The notes under the pieces were generated by a model. The model had not been told where the DNA came from, made no database searches, and saw nothing but the letters and a program-made list of their open reading frames with translations. Source: Ornithodoros turicata (taxonomy: Eukaryota; Arthropoda; Arachnida; Ixodida; Argasidae). From it: a DNA stretch of 64,000 bases. Made by a program: the position numbers and the translations under genes. Shown here piece after piece: positions 12,601 to 24,600 of this stretch. The DNA lies in contig NC_088201.1 in NCBI RefSeq assembly GCF_037126465.1, positions 81,310,273 through 81,374,272 on the forward strand, written 5' to 3'. Position 1 is the first letter of the stretch, and each line of letters opens with the position of its first letter.

Positions 12601-15600
12601 GTTTGAAGCAGCGGTAGTCCCATAAAATGGATTCATGGCACATATCATGAAAATAGTTACGAAATGACACAATGACCGTTGGTAGTCACAAACCACTGTA
12701 AGACACTGTTTGAAGCAGCAGTAGTCCCATAAAATGGATTCATGGCACATATCATGAAAATAGTTACGAAATGACACAATGACCGTTGGTAGTCACAAAC
12801 CACTGTAAGACACTGTTTGAAGCAGCGGTAGTCCCATAAAATCGATTTATAGCACATATCATGAAAATAGTCATGAAATGTCACAATGACCCTCGGTAGT
12901 CACAAACCATCGTAAGACACTATTTGAAGCAGCGGCAGTCCCAAAAAATCGATTCATGGCACATATCATGAAAATAGTCATGAAATGTCACAATGACCGT
13001 CGGTAGTCACAAACCACCGTAAGACACTGAAGCAACGGTAGTCCCATCAAATCGATTCATGGCACATATCACGAAAATAGCGTGAAACGTCATAATGACC
13101 GTCGGCAGTCACAAACCACTGTAAGACACTATTTGAAGCAGCGGTATTCCCATAAAATCGATTCATGGCACATATCATGAAAAATAGTCATGAAATGTCA
13201 CAATGACCCTCGGTAGTCACAAACCACCGTAAGACACTGTTTGAAGCAGCGGTAGTCCCATTAAATCGATTCATGGCACATGTCTTCAAAATAGTCATGA
13301 AATGTCATAATGACAAAAGGCAGTCATAAAACACGGCATGACACTGCAAAATCCAGGGGTGGTTGAATCAGTTGTCATGGATGAACTCATGATACATTGG
13401 CGAAATCATTAAAGTCACGGTCATGACATGACTGAATACACAGTCGTACACAATTGGATTAAATTGGGTAGCGCTTGGATTAAATTGGTTGGTGTCTGGA
13501 TTAATTTGGTTCACCACTGGATTAAATTGGGTAGCACTTGGATTAAATTGAGTGACCAATGGATTAAAATGAGCGGGAAAACCTGTAGACCAAGGATCTA
13601 CAGATTGGCGTGTCGACTGCCCACGATCTCCGGTCGCACGAGATAGCTCTATCGCCGACCGGAAAGCCGCCTTCGACACACCGCGGTCTTCAAGGATGCT
13701 AGCGACTGATGTTTCACAAGGTGAGCTACCTTCACCCCGAGAATTAGTGGAGTCAGCATCTGAGAAAAAGGTTTCACCGAAAGAAGCGGCACATACCCCG
13801 ACAGCCATCAAGTCGGCGTCTCCTGTACATGCTCAGCAGCCTCCAGACCAAGTGGGAAACCCCAGGCCAAGGTACCCCCGAAGAGAACGACTTCCACTGC
13901 AAACACTGATGTTGGACTGAGTGCGCGTGTTCAATGGATTGTTGGTAATTTCTTGGACTTCAAAAGTTACGTGAAGTGTGCACTAACTACGGTTACGTTG
14001 GATTAAGGGGGAAAGGTGTTGTGTATTAGTGGCATGGCCATCTGTGTTCTGTCAGCGACCTGGTCACCTCGCGCAGCACGCGCACGAACAATAAAGACAC
14101 AACACCAGGGCTCTGATGTCAGAGCTCACTAGTAGTTGTGGTGTCTATACCTGTGTGTTTGCTGGTTATATGTAGTGAAAATGTCATTAGGCAGGACGCG
14201 TAGAAATAGTAAAATACTCATTTTTTTTTCTGAGTGCTCTAGTGTTCGATACAATGTGTAAATGATGTCATCACGCACATCTATCGCAAGTGTCCCTACC
14301 CTCGTAAGAGAGGTATCAGTTCTGACCCAAGACAGCATCTCCATATCTCGACGTGTGTACGCCGCTCATGGAAACGATTGCTTCCTAGTGCCAGACGCGG
14401 GTCCAAGCACCGCTGTGGGACTACGCAGGCACACTAGGTTTAAATCCTCAAAGGTTTACATCCCGAAAGGATGCGTGTGGCTTTTTACGCGGTTTTAGGT
14501 TTAGGTGACGTTTAGGCTTCACGGTTATGTTTATACCCAAGCGGTAGTCGTAAAAAGTCACGCGGTCTTAGTTAACATTTTTATAAGGAAGCAGTTTATT
14601 GACCATTTATTTATGGAACAGAGTGTCCCGAGAGAGGAATGGCCTATTCGTAACTCTACCCCGGAAGGCCGTAATGAGCTCTGAAAAACGTATAATAGTT
14701 TAAAATACCTACTTGTATTGCAAGTCTGATACCTGTGGATACTACCGTCGATAGTGGTCGTGTGGTCGCGGGATGTATAAAGCGCTGCGGGGTGAGCTAT
14801 TATAACCTGGGCGAATCGTATTGAACACGCCCCATTATGAAGTATGCCCCTAAGTACTGAGCATTATGAAATCTGGTTCATATCATGGATTCTCAACCTC
14901 TTATTCAATATACCGCAGCAGTTAAAATGTGCGTGTTCGCCATCACCATCAACTTATAAAGCAGCACTTACACTGGTGTAGAACAAACGCTGGGTATGCC
15001 AGGAGTCCCCCATTGATCAGGGCAGCAGCAATTGGTTTACGGCGTCCGAATCGGTTCATGCTCATTATTGCGAGCACAAAAGCCAGCAACTCTAGAGCAG
15101 ATCCTTCTGCTTCCCCGAGGCTGATGGATATTTGTCCTTTGTATTCCCTGACGCTCATCACCGTCATGGTGTAATACATAAATGTTGACACGCACCTGGG
15201 AATAATCAGCAACTGTCAGGGTAATGAAGATATGAGCAAAATAACTGAAAAAGTGGAGGTAGACGCCTCAGTGAGAGGGGGTATACTGTCGCTCCGCAAA
15301 CGGCAAGCAAACAAGAAGAGCTAGCGTAACACTTTCCGCTGTGGTACAATAGACGCTATAAACAATGCGGCAGACCGGAGAAACAAGGGAGTTTTAGTTA
15401 GCCGCTTCTGCTCCTCCGATAACTTTCCGACTCAGCTTTCCGCAAAGTGCGCATCCGTAAGCTGAGTCGGAGATCTCTATCGTCTACGAAAAATATTGGC
15501 ATCCCACTCATCCCGAATTTATCGGAATTCTTTCGTGCGCGCTTTCGTGCTCCTACTCAGCTGGAGCATGCGCAGAGCGTGCGCTTACAAACAAGATGCC

Positions 15601-18600
15601 TGACCACCAGAGAGACAACATCGTTCGCTCGCGGCGATCTTCTCCTGCAACTTCCCGAAATCATGGCTGGGTGACAACCACTGGGACAGTAGTGGATGTT
15701 CTCAAGCAAGGACATCGGACTGTTGACAAGTCGTAGTGTACTTAACGCCGTGTGTGACTTCCCCCGTCTGGATGTCTGGACGATTTTTGACCACAAGCTG
15801 TTGCCGACGCAGAAAATGCGCAGAGGAACATTTAGCAACATTACGTCTTCCACAAGCATTGAGACAAATGCTTGTAACTCGCGTTTTATGCGCATAATTT
15901 AACTGGAACCTAAATTATGATACGAGTAAATCAAGTAAATGAATGATTTGTGCGGGCAGATGGCGTCCCGCTTGATTTTCCGCATCGGTGGGGCCGTTCT
16001 CGGTGACTTTTCGTTTGCAAACTAAAACTGCGGAGTAGCATTTTACCAATCACTCCCGCTGACTCGCGAGTCGTTTCTGTTTCTCGGAGATCGTATCAAT
16101 CGACGTGTTATCGTATAGTGGGTACTAAAACTACCTATGATATATGTGCATGCCCTACACCCACAGCCATGCTCGGCATGTGTAGAATCAAGTATACAGG
16201 GTGATGTTTTTTCTTTTACAGAGTTTTTATGATAGAAGTATGAAATGGGTAACTAGATGGGATTCAGCGGTGGGTTAGGGGTTCAGGGGGACATCCTGTC
16301 AGAAAGCGTACGTCTCTACTAGGCGGCTAATTACATACAATTTATTGTTTTCCTTGATTAGCTGTTTTCAGGGAAATGCGAGATAGCAGAATTGGAGAGA
16401 GTCATTCTTGAAATCTGCTCACCTCTTTAAATATCGTGGAACGAAAACGTACTTATACATCGCTAAATTTCGCTATGTACATGAGCGACGGGCGTTCGCG
16501 TCAGAGTGCCACGTGTTTTGTAGCGATGAAGCTGACTGGAATAGGCGCTGATCTGACGGCCAGATAGACCTTTTCTGGCCAGATAAGCAAAAAATCACGT
16601 CGTTTCTGCGTTCGAGAAGTGCGTAATTCTGGTTTCAGCTCATTTGCATATCAGAGTTGGGCGATTCATATCTCAAGGTAGGTGTTCGTTTCTGGATTTT
16701 TGAAGAAGAGGGTAGATTAAAGTACACATTGCCTTCAATTCTGTTCTCTAGCATTTTGCCGAAAACATCCAATTAACAAGTTAATTCATAAATTGTAGGT
16801 AATTAGTCGCACAGTACTTACAGGAGCTTTCGCACAGGCTGCCCGCCTCGCAGCATCACCCTCCTGGAGAAATAGCATCAGTGCTGCCCTCCCACCTTTA
16901 CAAAAATATAAGGGTAAAACAACACCCTGTAGATGAAGAAATGCCTCACGCAGAGTATGATGGACCGGTACGCAGGGTTAGGCGAAGGTTAAAAGAAAAA
17001 AAAATCGACGAATAATGATGTTCACAGCTCTCGACAAAAGCATGCCAGAAACCTCAATTGCGGGGTAGTATATATTTCGAGAAAAGTCAACCCCGCCCAT
17101 AAATCTAGGGGCGCCTATGCGTGCGCATGACGCCTCCGAGTCACAACGTAGTGCGCCCGCTTGCTTCGAACTGTTGCTTTTATACTGATAATCTTGCGAA
17201 AACCACGCATCGCAGACGACGTACTGAGAGAACATTTACGTGTTTTTAAAGCAAACACATAAAATATTGGCGTTAACAAAAATGTGAATCGGCTTCCCCA
17301 TCTGCCTGGCGTTCACCACCTTCTCATACACCCCAATCTCGATGCGTGGACTACATTCCTCACTGCTGGAGATACACCTCTGTGCCTTAGCTCATGAGTT
17401 GTCTCGGAGTATAGATATTATATACCCGTGTCAACAGGCATCATAAGTGTTTGGAAAGCCCACATCTTCTACGTGGTCATAAATCAAGGGTGAAGAAAAC
17501 CTGTAAATGTGTTGCGTGCTGTAGAAAGAAGCAGTGGTTTATCCAGAATCGCCAGCACGGAGGGCGTTGGATCCCTTTTTTCTTTTTCTTTTTGTGGTGA
17601 TTATAACAGGTACGAAGTAACAGCTTTATGCATCATCGCCCATATGTGTCGAAGCTGAAACCAAAGACCCCTCCTGTAGCTGATGCACAGGGAAGGAGGG
17701 CAGGGGGTGCCGCCAATAATGGGAGTGTATGGCGCCTGGATAAATCACTGGAAATAAGGCAATCCGAAAGCTCACCACGTGAAGTTGATGCAGAGTAACG
17801 CGAATAAGAACTTTGTGTTTTTCCTGTCGAGGAGGATAGAAGTGAGCGGTGGCTGCGGACGTAGTTTCAGTTCCTGCACGAGCACACAGCGCGCTCGTGA
17901 ATTGGACTGCAGGTTCACATTGAGGCAAATAGGGTTCTCTTGGGACACAAAAAATCACGACTACTAAGGATGATGGCAAGTCCCCAACTGATCTTTTAAT
18001 GAATGGCCTTTCACGCCGACGCGAGACGGTGGTGATGATTATTCCGCTAGAACCCCCTCCCCCGTCCCCTGCCTCAGCGTAGCGGTCGTAGGAATGTAAG
18101 GTGCAGAGAGGGGACGCCTAGTGCACTTCACGTGGGGACGGTGTTTGGGCAGAGTTGTGGAATCACTAGGGTTGGACCCAATGGTTAAAATGTGACTCTG
18201 CATGCGAGGCCAGACAAAACGAGCAGAAATTAATTTCTGAGCAGCCAGGATCCCCAGCATGAGCCATGGAGTGGAGCTGCTTGAAAGTAGGGCATAAGGA
18301 AGCGAATGGCAAAAGCGGGCGCTGGGTGCCACCATAGCTGGGCGAACTCACTCATGAGGGCCCTCATTAGTGCCCCTCGCCTTTGAGGTGAGGGTGAGTG
18401 ACGGCAAGCCCGCGATGAGGCCATCCGTGAGTGCACTCATGAGTTCTTACCCTCACGAGGTCTCCTGTGAGTGCACTCATGAGGTTCTTACCCTCATGAG
18501 GTCTCCTGTGAGTGCACTCAGGAGGTCTTGGGGGCGCCAGGTCTGTGTGAGTGAAGTCACTGGTGAGGCCTGAGGGGTGTGAGGTGAGTATGAGTGCACT

Positions 18601-21600
18601 CAGAAATGACGTCAAATGACGCATGCGAAGCTTGCGCAAATTATGAATGCACTCACACGTGAGGCCTTGAGTAGCGCGACGCCCTCACCCTCATATGTGG
18701 GGTGGACAGTGTATCTATTTATTGATAACGAAAAAACTAGACCGCGGCAGGGACCGCTTTGTTGTGTTTCCGGCGCAGACATCTGAAAAGTGCACATATA
18801 AGCATGATGCAGTTTAAAAGGGTGGTGTGCACGTTTTTAGCAATTTCGTCTATGTTGCGCTAGGAACACAGCGAAGCGTCCTGAGCTGACTGATTACTTG
18901 GTGATATGGTTCCAGCAACACAACTACCGGCAGGGTGCACTTTAAAGGGCTGGTGTGCACACTTTTAGCAATTTCGTCTATGTCGTGCTAGGACCACTAC
19001 GAAGCGTCCTAAGCTGACTGATTACTTTGTGATATGGTTCCAGCAACACAACTACCGGCAGGGTGCACTTTAAAGGGCTGGTGTGCACATTTTTAGCAAT
19101 TTCGTGTATGTCGAGCTGGGAATACAGCGAAGCCTCCTGAACTGACTGATTACTTGATGATATTGCGTGTGTTCCCAGTACGACGTAGACGAAATTGCCA
19201 AAAACTTGCGCACCAGCCCTTTAAAGGGGCAGTCGCATCGATCACATCGATCGCATCGATCACAGATCGATTCCGAAACCACAGTGAAATGAGATTCCCC
19301 GTCCTTCACTGACCATGACTCCGAAAGTCCCGCTCCGATCGACGGAAGACTTTTTGCATAATTAGTGTGTAAGCGGCGCTACATCAGACGACGGAAGCGG
19401 GCGTCAAGCGGAACTCCCTGCTGAGAATCTTTAGCAACGTCACATGGAATCTGACCAATAAGAACGCGGCGAGCCAGAGGAGTCCCCGCGGCTTGCAGCT
19501 TGCATGAGCAAGGTCAGGGAGACGAAGGCGAAGGCACATACGGCGATGGCGGACTCGGAACGCGGAAGTGGCGAATCGTGCTGTTCAAATGCCTTTAGTA
19601 ATAGCTCCCGTGACGAATATACATGTTTGATGACGGCCCATATTCGACGGATCCGCTTATTCTGCAAGTCGCTGGTGATGTACGTGCCGCAGCTGCGTTA
19701 GCGCAACAGAACGAGCCTCAGGACCACTGCTTTAGGTACGTTCATGATCGGAGTGCTCAATACTTACTCCCGTGACATTCACACTACGACGCAGGAAACA
19801 ATCCAAGTGTTTGTGTGGCGTCTGTGTTCCTCAGGAACTGGATGAGTACCTATATGCTGCAGTGCTGGTGAAGTGGTAGAGTTGTGCAATGACGGCACGC
19901 ACCACACGCACGCATCACACTTTGTTCCCAGCTCCCTGTCATCGGCCAGAACTTCTAGTGGTGTATCTACCGCAGTATTGCAGCGACGATCACAGTCTTC
20001 GCCTACTGTGCCCACGATAGATAGGTACGTCGAGCAATCCTTATTTTCGTAGTTGTCGTCGTTGTTTGCACACACGACGAATGCCCCATGAAAGTTACGA
20101 AGGCTCTAACCAACTGTGCAAATCAAGGGCCGGGTTAGAATTAGAATGATTGTCAGGAAATTAACTATGCTACGTGTTTAGGAAAGTGTCCTTTCTTTTT
20201 ACAGCTACGTCAGGTTCACTGCTTATTGTGTGTTTACAAGCTGAGTTTGGAGATTCCTTGGACGGAAAAACAGATGACAGATACCTGGGTGTGTCGTCCG
20301 CATGATTCGCCAACGTTTTTCCATCCTGGTCCTATCAGGACTATCATCTTTAGTGTGCCTCATTTCCTGTTCACACCTACACCATAATAGACTTGCGTAG
20401 TTTCCAATTGAGAAGTGTGAAACAGAATCTGTGTTACCACAGTAATCCCGAGAAGTGCAAAGGAATAGGCAGGAGCAATAAACTACCTGGCCATAAGTGA
20501 CAGTTATACTTTTAATGATAGTGTAATGCTTCTTATCGTTGGCAGTATTATAGCATGTGAGGGATATAACACGTCAAATAATTTCAGGTAACGTTTCATA
20601 ACTCACTAATGGTACAGTTACACCTCATTATCATAGTAAGTGATACATCTGTCTGGGAATGTCCAAAATTTGTCATTCCCACGGAAGATTGTTCTGCCTT
20701 GATACAGCAAAACAAATTTTGATACCTGCCATTGATCCAATTTTTAGCACCACTGTCTTGAAAACAGCTTTCAAGACTGTAACTTCAGAGATCCTTGGCA
20801 GAGCATTACCTCTTGTCTATGTATTATAATAATTACTATAATGACAGGCAATAAGTTACGCAAATGTGAATAAATCTTTGTGTTGACTGAGTATTGTCCA
20901 TTCAAGAGCCATTGCACAAGTCCACATCCAACTCTTCACGCACAGATATTTATTATTTGCTATGCACAGACAGTTATCAGCGTGCACCACACTGGCAATG
21001 TCCCTTGGGATCTGAAGCGGGGACTCACAAAAATAAAAAATAAAATAAACAGTTTTGTATGTACTTCAATTGCAATGAAAACGGGACGATTGGACAGTAA
21101 ATTGGACGGTTTCATTATAACAGTGGTACACAGGAAAAAAACTCGGGGTGTTGGGGGGGATCTGGATCGATCTCTGGGCATAACCAAGTGTAAAATTTTA
21201 GAAGGGTTAGTACATTCTGAAATGGCCCTCATGCCTCAGACCCCACTACTCGATTAATGCACCTCCCTTTTACAGTAAGAGGCCTCTTACTATCTACGGC
21301 ATAACCTATCAAAGCTCACAGGACAGCAAATTTGGCCAATGCTTATGTGACAGTGCCTCGTAGAACATGCAGGTTTTCTGTTGAATTGACACTACATCTC
21401 TGGTAGCCCCTTTAATGTCTGGAGGTAGGTGCATCATTTTACATTTAACCAGCAGTAATGTATAGCATTGCAAAAAAGGAAACAGGGGCTTAATCTCGAC
21501 GTTGCATCAGCATCATTCATCATCTCACAATAGCGTTGTTGTTGTCAGCCTCTGCACAAAGATTTGGGTGGACCTGAAACGGACCTTTTTTTTTTCTTTT

Positions 21601-24600
21601 CATTTCCTGCTGTCAAGTTATTTTGTCTTGGCATGTAGCTGTGAGATGTCAGTAGAAGCCATGAAGTCATTCTCTTTACTTCTTGAACTTGGATGAAGAA
21701 AGCACTGTTCTGGAAGATCCTAATTTGTGAGAGGCGTCGTAAAGACATTAGTGTAAAAACCAGGTCTCTCAGCAAAATTGCCGTGCACACACGTACATTG
21801 TTTGATGCCATTTCATGGATGGATGGGACTTGATCAGCAGCACCTGGTCCTTCTATAACACAGAACGTCAAAAGTGCACCTCAAGTTGGCTACGACAACC
21901 GCAAAAACCGCCGCCCTACAGCGCACAAACAGTTCACAAACAGAGAGATAAAAGGTAACTGGGAAGTGGGTTATGGCGCTTATGTTACGGACAGAGGTAC
22001 TGTTTGTATAGTGCCTGTTTCTAACACCAGCACACAAACAGCGTCAGTTCTTCCTTTTAGTGATCGGGGTTCATAGTTTGCGAATTGTTCTGTGTCCAAA
22101 AATTGTAAACACATTATATGTATTTAAGTCATATACGTACCACTTGCGCTTGACCCTGTCGAACTGCATGCAGCTGTAATACACATGAAAACCAATCATG
22201 TCTACCACATTCCACAAAAGTCACAGGTTCAGTAACAGTGAAAGTTTCATGATAACGCGTCCGACAACGAGAAAAGTCAATCACGTTCATATGAATGACA
22301 TCACTTGAACTTGTTTATTGTATTTTATTTATCTAGTTATTAATCATAGGTTAGGGGATACCTTACGTTGTACCGATTTCGTCTTTTGCTGCTAAGTTAC
22401 TCACGCGCAAGAGTGACAGACCCGATTGGAAAACTACATAGACATTGTGACTTACTGTCGAAGTTGCTGGCTCGCTTTGTTCGTGGAACACTGTCGGAAC
22501 GGCGTCAAGTTTCAATTCGTTCCTTTTTTGTGTCAATCCAAGTTGCACTTCCATGATGTTCTCATCCAGGTACACATTATCGGTGAAATGCGAGGAGCAT
22601 ACACGGACAGCATGAACACTCCTTGCTTCATCTGGATACCCGCCAGTGATGTAGCTGCTTCCAACTTTCGCTTCGTCTGTGGTCGGGCTGTAGCTGTATC
22701 CTTGGCGTGCGAAATAAAACATCGAGGTTTTCGAAGGATGTTTTCCTGGAGTCGGGAACGCTGCGTCGGTTTCCAAACGACATCCCACGCGAAGGATGCA
22801 AGCGTAGCGATAGTATCCGAGTCACTAGAAAGTGTCACATGTGAATACGGGCGACGTGCCGCAAAAAAAACAAAGCAGCCCCAGACTTGGCGGCAGACGA
22901 CAGCGTCCTTCACAGCCGATTAGCCAGATTCGACCTTGCGTCACGCGATGTTGTTGGCGCTGGCGCTTTCGAGGATCAAAACGAAACCGGATCTTTTAAA
23001 TTCGATTCCTCATCACCCGGTCCGTTTTGGAAGGAGAAAATTTGGCAAATAGCTCGTGGTAGTGTACCGAACACATTGGTATTGGATTCGTAACCACGGT
23101 TCCGGATGCGACAGTCCCTTTAAAGTGCAGCCTGCCGGTAGTTGTACCGCTGGCAATATCACCAAGTAATTAGTCAGCTTAGGACGCTTCGCTGTGTTCC
23201 CAGCGCAATGTCGACGAAATTGCCAAAACCCTGCACACCAGCCTTTTAATGTGCACCCTGTAGGTAGTTGTACCGCTGGCACCATATCACCAAGTAATTA
23301 GTCAGCTCAGGACGCTTCGCTGTGTTCCCATCGCGACATAGACGAAATTGCTAAAAGTGTGCACACCAGCCCTTTAAAGTGCAGCCTGTCGGTAGTTGTG
23401 TCGCTGGAACCATATCACCAAGTAATCAATCAGCTCAGGACGCTTCGCTGTGTTCCCAGTGCGACATAAAGGAAATTGCTAAAAACGTACACACTAGCCC
23501 TCTAAAGTGCACCCTGCCAGTAGGTGTGTCGCTGAAACCATATCACCAAGTAATCAGTCAGCTCAGGACGCTTCACTGTGTTCCCATCGCGACATAGAGG
23601 GAATTGCTAAAAGTATGCACCCCAGCCCTTTAAAGTGCACCCTGCCGGTAGTTGTGTCGCAGGAACCATATCACCAAGTAATCAGTCAGCTCAGGACGCT
23701 TCGCTGTGTTCCCAGTGCGACATAAAGGAAATTGCTAAAAACGTACACACTAGCCCTCTAAAGTGCACCCTGCCAGTAGGTGTGTCGCTGAAACCATATC
23801 ACCAAGTAATCAGTCAGCTCAGGACGCTTCACTGTGTTCCCATCGCGACATAGAGGGAATTGCTAAAAGTATGCACCCCAGCCCTTTAAAGTGCACCCTG
23901 CCGGTAGTTGTGTCGCAGGAACCATATCACCAAGTAATCAATCAGCTCAGGACGCTTCGCTGTGTTCCCAGTGCGACATAAAGGAAATTGCTAAAAACGT
24001 ACACACTAGCCCTCTAAAGTGCACCCTGCCAGTAGGTGTGTCGCTGAAACCATATCACCAAGTAATCAGTCAGCTCAGGACGCTTCACTGTGTTCCCATC
24101 GCGACATAGAGGGAATTGCTAAAAGTATGCACCCCAGCCCTTTAAAGTGCACCCTGCCGGTAGTTGTGTCGCAGGAGCCATATCACCAAGTAATCAGTCA
24201 GCTCAGGACGCTTCGCTGTGTTCCCAGTGCGACATAGAGGAAACTGCTAAAAACGTACACACCAGCCCTTTAAACTGCATCATGCCTGTATGTACACCTT
24301 TCAGATGGCTGCGCCGCAAACACAACAAAGTGGTCCCTGCCGACCTTTCCTTCTAGTTTTTTCGTTACCAAGAAATAGATACCCTGTCCACCCCCCCCCC
24401 CCCATAAGAAAAGTAAAAATTCATTATAATGTGTTTCACTGCTATCAGTCATATACGAGCCTTCATACGGTTTTGCAACTGCTTGAGTGTTAAACAGTAT
24501 CGGTGTGTGCACTCACCATAGGCCTCATGGCTTGAGCGCCGTCAACAGGCTTCGCGTCCTCACGTGTTAGTGCCTTCATAATTTGCGCACGTGTCGCATG

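Larger units (their letters stand above)
8825..13588. mobile_element. 4.8-kb palindromic foldback element built of 107-bp satellite
   Basis: The left end CTACAGGTTTTCCCGCTC and right end GAGCGGGAAAACCTGTAG are exact inverted copies. Inside each end are six TTTAATCC-type repeats, then a shared unique block (TTCAACAACCCCTGG on the left, CCAGGGGTGGTTGAA on the right). The rest is two opposed 107-bp satellite arrays meeting near 10890 with almost no spacer. The only non-palindromic segment is a LINE fragment at about 11057-11586. There is no transposase, so this is a non-autonomous foldback or MITE. It sits in the C-terminal coding region of gypsy copy 1, which proves insertion, but a clear target duplication was not found (AGGAT and CTACAG occur on both sides). 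Confidence 0.85.

Noticed and set aside
9065..13345. Regularly spaced repeats that could suggest a CRISPR array
   Set aside because: The whole 107-bp unit repeats without unique spacers, the arrays are inverted about a centre, and the context is a eukaryotic gene. It is satellite.
18039..18639. Several minus-strand frames across 18300-18640 as one gene
   Set aside because: They cross the boundary between gypsy copy 2 and the foldback terminus; only the gypsy integrase part is real coding sequence.
22426..22923. 165-codon plus-strand frame in the foldback element
   Set aside because: It lies opposite the THAP-like segment and shows no motif of its own; taken as a shadow.
23117..24269. Series of 72-codon frames every 128 bp that could look like a repeat protein family
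   Set aside because: Each frame is the same satellite unit read through; the frames overlap and 128 is not a multiple of three.
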